Source of the DNA: Nocardia suismassiliense
GTDB lineage: Bacteria > Actinomycetota > Actinomycetes > Mycobacteriales > Mycobacteriaceae
DNA length: 64,000 nt
Assembly (NCBI RefSeq): GCF_900269665.1
Contig: NZ_LT985363.1
Coordinates: 24,664-88,663, forward strand
Direction: 5' to 3'
The position numbers were made by a program, and so were the translations under genes. Of this stretch, positions 62,401 through 64,000 are shown piece after piece. Under the pieces are notes generated by a model. That model was given only the letters and a program-made list of their open reading frames with translations. It did not search any database and was not told where the DNA came from. How positions within the stretch are numbered: the stretch's first letter is position 1; each line of letters begins with the position of its first letter.

Positions 62401-64000
62401 TGCCCTGACACGGCGTCGGGATAGTCAGCGCCGACCACCCCAGGTCGGGGTGCTCGGCGGCCAGCGTGCGGGCCACCGCGGCCACCGCCTCACCCCGCAG
62501 ATCGTTCTCGCCCGAGACCAGGCACACCCCCGCCACCGCGTGAGCACCGGTGGTCGCGAAGGCCAGCACCTCACCCAGGTGATCCAGCAGCGCCACCAAT
62601 CCGGCCGCCGCGTCGGCCGGATCCAGCGGCGAGACCACCACTACCAGCCGCCAGGGCAGTGCGATGGAAGGTAGACGGCGCAGCCGCTCGGCCAGCGCGC
62701 CGGGCGCGGCCGGGGAGGTCGGCACGAAGACACCCCCGGTTCCGTCCCTGTCGAGTCGTTCGATGATGGCGGTACTCAGCTCGTTGTCATCGCCGATGAC
62801 CACGTACCCGCACGCGGAGTCATGCTCGGTGCCGTGCAAGGCAGGTTCCCAAACCAGATCCAGAACCTGCGGCATCGGCGGCGGCACCTGATCCGCGGCC
62901 GTTGCGAAGGCCGCTGGGTCCACTGGCGGCCGGGACGGGTTGACCTCGAGCCAATGGCGGCGGCGCTGGAACGCATAGGTCGGCACCGGCACGCGCCCGC
63001 GGGCGAAGGGCGCGCCGATTCCGTTCCAGTCCAACCGAATTCCCGCCAGGTACAACGAACGCGCCCCGGCCAAGGCCGCATGCGAGTCGCGCGGGGTCAT
63101 GCTGGGCACCCATACCGCGCCGGAATCCGGCAGGCATCGCTGTCCGAGTCCGGTCAAGGTCGGTTTGGGGCCGAGCTCGACGAAGGCGTCGAGGTTCTGG
63201 CAGGCCAGCATGGCCATGGTGTGGGTGAATTGGACCGGCTCGAGAAGGTGACGGACCCAATAGTCGGCACTGGCCAGATCGGCCGGCCCGGCGAGTTCAC
63301 CGGACAGATTCGCCACCAGCGGGATGCGCGGGGCGGCGTAGGTGATCGATTCGGCGACCGCCCGGAAGGCATCGAGTACCGGTTTCATCAGCGGGGAATG
63401 GAATGCCCGGGTGACCGGCAGCATGACCGCGTCGATGCCGCGCTCACGCAGCTCAGCGAGCAGGGCCTCGACCGCGCTCGTTTCCCCGGAGATCACGGTG
63501 GCGTCGGGTGCGTTCACCGCGGCGATCGCCACCGTCTGGCCGTAGCCGCTCAACGCGGCCGTGACCGTGTCGACGTCAGTCGCGATATAGGCCATGGTCG
63601 CGGTCGGTGCCAGTTCCTCGACAAGCTGTGCGCGCCGGATCACCAGCGCCAGTGCGTCTTCGGCGCTGAAGATGCCTGCCAGGTGCGCAGCCAGGTACTC
63701 GCCGAGGCTGTGGCCGGCCATGACGTCAGCGCGTACGCCCCAGGACTGCCACAACGCGTGTAGCGCGTAGCCCACGGCGAATAGTGCGGGTTGGGCGAGC
63801 ACGGGGTCATCGATCGTGGTGGCGGGTTGGCGCCCGTAGAGCAGCGCCGACAGCGATCGGCCCAGCAGGGGCGCGGCGATCGCGTCGCAGCGGTCGAAGG
63901 CCTCGCGGTATACCGGCTCGGATTCATACAATTCGCGGCCCATCTGCGGATACTGCGATCCGTAACCGGTGCACAGGAACGCGACGCGACGCCTGTGCTG
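56429..64000 (-). CDS. Polyketide synthase AT-KR-ACP / KS-ACP-aminotransferase-reductase, N-terminus outside window
   Basis: The frame is open at the window edge, with over 2,520 residues visible. Order: acyltransferase (GHSLGE, Ser codon 63707-63709; AFHS motif as in malonyl-specific ATs); ketoreductase (GGTGGLG near 62230, Tyr 61823); carrier GLDSL (Ser 61340); ketosynthase (GCSS Cys 60626, HGTGT, NIGHLEE) followed by a flanking linker ending YPFKRQRLW but no AT; second carrier GADSL (Ser 59255); class III PLP aminotransferase (YGKILGGGMP, Lys 58185); thioester reductase (GAAGFLGTH near 57505, Tyr 57035 and Lys 57023). The last module lacks KR, so the beta-keto group is the expected target of the aminotransferase, and the reductase would release an aldehyde or alcohol. 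The KS of the first visible module is outside the window. Confidence 0.95.
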   Translation of the reverse strand, partial: QHRRRVAFLCTGYGSQYPQMGRELYESEPVYREAFDRCDAIAAPLLGRSLSALLYGRQPATTIDDPVLAQPALFAVGYALHALWQSWGVRADVMAGHSLGEYLAAHLAGIFSAEDALALVIRRAQLVEELAPTATMAYIATDVDTVTAALSGYGQTVAIAAVNAPDATVISGETSAVEALLAELRERGIDAVMLPVTRAFHSPLMKPVLDAFRAVAESITYAAPRIPLVANLSGELAGPADLASADYWVRHLLEPVQFTHTMAMLACQNLDAFVELGPKPTLTGLGQRCLPDSGAVWVPSMTPRDSHAALAGARSLYLAGIRLDWNGIGAPFARGRVPVPTYAFQRRRHWLEVNPSRPPVDPAAFATAADQVPPPMPQVLDLVWEPALHGTEHDSACGYVVIGDDNELSTAIIERLDRDGTGGVFVPTSPAAPGALAERLRRLPSIALPWRLVVVVSPLDPADAAAGLVALLDHLGEVLAFATTGAHAVAGVCLVSGENDLRGEAVAAVARTLAAEHPDLGWSALTIPTPCQGSDLDAAITALHTGGRGEHFMVCGGALFCSRLVPSAEHPAPRAAMPVREDGIYVITGGTGGLGLQVACWLARQRPARLILVSRYGIPADESLWKALAATGVPVEVATADVTDETQLRAIVEACGSRLRGVVHCAGGVDDAILLRHNRTRFARVVEPKAAGAWLLHTLTADAGLDFFVMFSSLASVIGYRGQGAYAAANGFLDALARHRHRQGLPALSVSWGSWAGPGMSAALSPVHRATLHGEGETPLAPQSALAAMAALVHTGQPHAVVADMTWPQLSGARSHPLPIIEALVTPAPTSRTTPADSFALRVRKAPPAQAKSLLASTVAEIAATLLDADPHTMDPRRGFAEMGLDSLAALDLRTALQTRLGVGLPATVAFDHPCLEALVDHFATHHFASDIAAAATEATAPSSSAGAQPPQQSAAAIIGLACKFPGAESPQQFWELISQGRDMVAEIPSSRWDLNALFDPDPAVPGKMHVRRAATITDLDCFDAGFFGISPREAASMDPRHRLLLELAWNAVEHAGIDPTSLRGSDTAVFLGCDEFANDYLRQAESELDREPYLATGTTLSLTAGRISYKLGCHGPSMVIATGCSSALVAIHTAVAALRRGECRVAIVGSGKLLLDPIETVQLCKLGALAPDGVSKVFSAEADGFGRGEGAAVIVLKRLDHARIDGDPIHAVIRGSAVNHDGPSSGLTVPNGAAQQAVITRALADAGVDAEQVSYVETHGTGTALGDPIEVNALGQVFARRRDPVLIGSVKANIGHLEEAAGLAGLIKTVLALQHDTIPAQPHARPLNDHIDWTRLPVSVPAASTPWPPARPRVAGVSSIGLSGTNAHLIVEAAPAFESSPPAGPFVFPISARDETDLRATLTALHGALAEETSAAELAWTLQSGRQHHDHRLAVVTTEVSVLRERLSAVLRNAATAASVLRGDATAAAAVQDTVTTVMYERRDMVGLARLWCAGTAIDWTRLSPEPPRRTSLPGYPFKRQRLWIGTHTDTTSATEHAVAQSDTPSTDLVTELRARVAEMLGFAVGDLAPDTSLDGAGADSLIFTRLAHHIRDHYQIEVPFQQLIDDADTVEAIAALIAAHHRPHIPPAPTAPTQPPPPSKAVRGPASPTGAPAPAQPLTDRQQRFVAELADSYVARTPASKARAVQERSVMANCRMTPFQMPLKEMAYPIAVERSFGPRFWDIDGNEYLDISMGYGVHFFGYQPDFVIEALRAQLDQGVHIGPLAANAGPVAAQLCELTGAERAVFCNSGTEAVTAALRFARAATGRTRFVMFSGSYHGWSDATLALPAGTEKSLPIARGLSSAALSEVIVLDYGTPEALQVIADLGPQLAAVLVEPVQSRRPDLQPVEFLHQLRALTRDSGTALIFDEVVTGFRAGPRGAQGWSGVEADLAVYGKILGGGMPVGAVAGRARFLDTVDGGDWRFGDSSQPRVPTTFFGGTFNKNPMTMAAASAVLARLSIEGPQLQQRVSDQVNGLAEQFNRFCQAEGFPLRIVSFASVFRFIGADGDYRLHRSTLALEVFFHTLAAHGIYVLETRVCFLSASHTPDDVAHLLETAKTCLRQMRRGGFFPLPAAPTSTPPLVPTSNRPARLLEDARLEPIITPAAAVRRARPADNIVITGAAGFLGTHLTAELLGTTSARVHCLVRADDAGHAQQRVITALTAAQLYQDTWASRIIGVPADLARPRLGLTPNRWAQLAEESDAIYHCGAQVNSLLSYEKLKPANVNGTRELIRLAADGPLSQLHHISSDAVFDAYGYLRNAVLYEDRPLVHGESLFGGGYAETKWVAEKLVEQARSHGLPTNIYRPGAIMGAHARGCGQPNDFITRFLRGIITLGVCPEMDATIDIAPVDYVAAAIVDLSHATEPGTTFHLTHPAPLRYDEFIDVLRADGYRLEVIALHDWEVLLAGLRFADDNPLYPLIPLLTGSDPYFRTSRLDVTNTTTHRPGVSCPPLLELIPLYLDRLRTHDYLPPRPVRDQAGAR

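Noticed and set aside
60971..62674. 567-codon open frame antisense to the PKS
   Set aside because: Shadow of the PKS coding bias; Arg/Gly/Gln-rich with no motifs.
56429..64000. Fatty-acid synthase or mycocerosic-type PKS
   Set aside because: An aminotransferase and a thioester reductase in the chain are not part of those enzymes.
1..64000. tRNA, rRNA, CRISPR arrays, intact IS elements or integrases
   Set aside because: No cloverleaf with conserved T-arm, no regularly spaced repeats and no transposase or recombinase motifs were seen on reading both strands; a dedicated search could still find a diverged tRNA or att site.

Overview
The window is high-G+C DNA with dense, often overlapping genes (ATGA/GTGA junctions) and GTG/TTG starts. 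It looks like an actinomycete, most probably a Nocardia-type mycolic-acid bacterium. That assignment rests on style and gene families (MmyB-like XRE regulators, a class 3 intein in DnaB, Fic/VbhA modules, a DUF4254-like protein) and is an inference.

Layout. (1) Positions 1-5018, plus strand: the 3' end of a nonribosomal peptide synthetase (C-A-T), an isocitrate-lyase/PEP-mutase superfamily enzyme and an MFS exporter, tightly spaced or overlapping. (2) About 5.0-33.5 kb: an accessory, plasmid- or island-like stretch rich in unrecognised genes. It has two Fic toxin/VbhA-type antitoxin pairs, each next to a member of one paralogous family, an accessory DnaB helicase interrupted by a mini-intein, a DEDDh exonuclease, an NYN nuclease, an HNH protein, a PD-(D/E)XK-like protein, a chain of overlapping small genes and a decayed cytosine-C5 methyltransferase. 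Perfect hairpins without T-runs separate many units. (3) About 33.7-50.9 kb: mixed metabolic and regulatory accessory genes. These are an acyl-CoA-oxidase-like enzyme, a tandem pair of related proteins of which only one has an HTH domain, a metallo-beta-lactamase-fold enzyme, MmyB-like regulators, a frameshifted fumarylacetoacetate-hydrolase-family gene, an ABM-type monooxygenase and a Baeyer-Villiger monooxygenase behind a short coupled leader ORF. (4) About 51.1-64.0 kb: a second biosynthetic locus. A GNAT and a PurF-like amidotransferase are on the plus strand. Converging on them, on the minus strand, are a very large polyketide synthase (AT-KR-ACP / KS-ACP-aminotransferase-thioester reductase, cut by the window edge), a translationally coupled kinase-FAD oxidase fusion and a NodS-like methyltransferase.

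How parts may work together. The minus-strand 54-64 kb genes look like one operon. The PKS builds a chain, an embedded PLP aminotransferase installs an amine, the terminal reductase releases an aldehyde or alcohol, and the kinase/amine-oxidase fusion and methyltransferase could tailor it. The PurF paralogue, which lacks pur neighbours and has a changed PRPP loop, may belong to the same pathway. The left NRPS is a separate locus. No tRNA, rRNA, CRISPR array, intact transposase or integrase was recognised.
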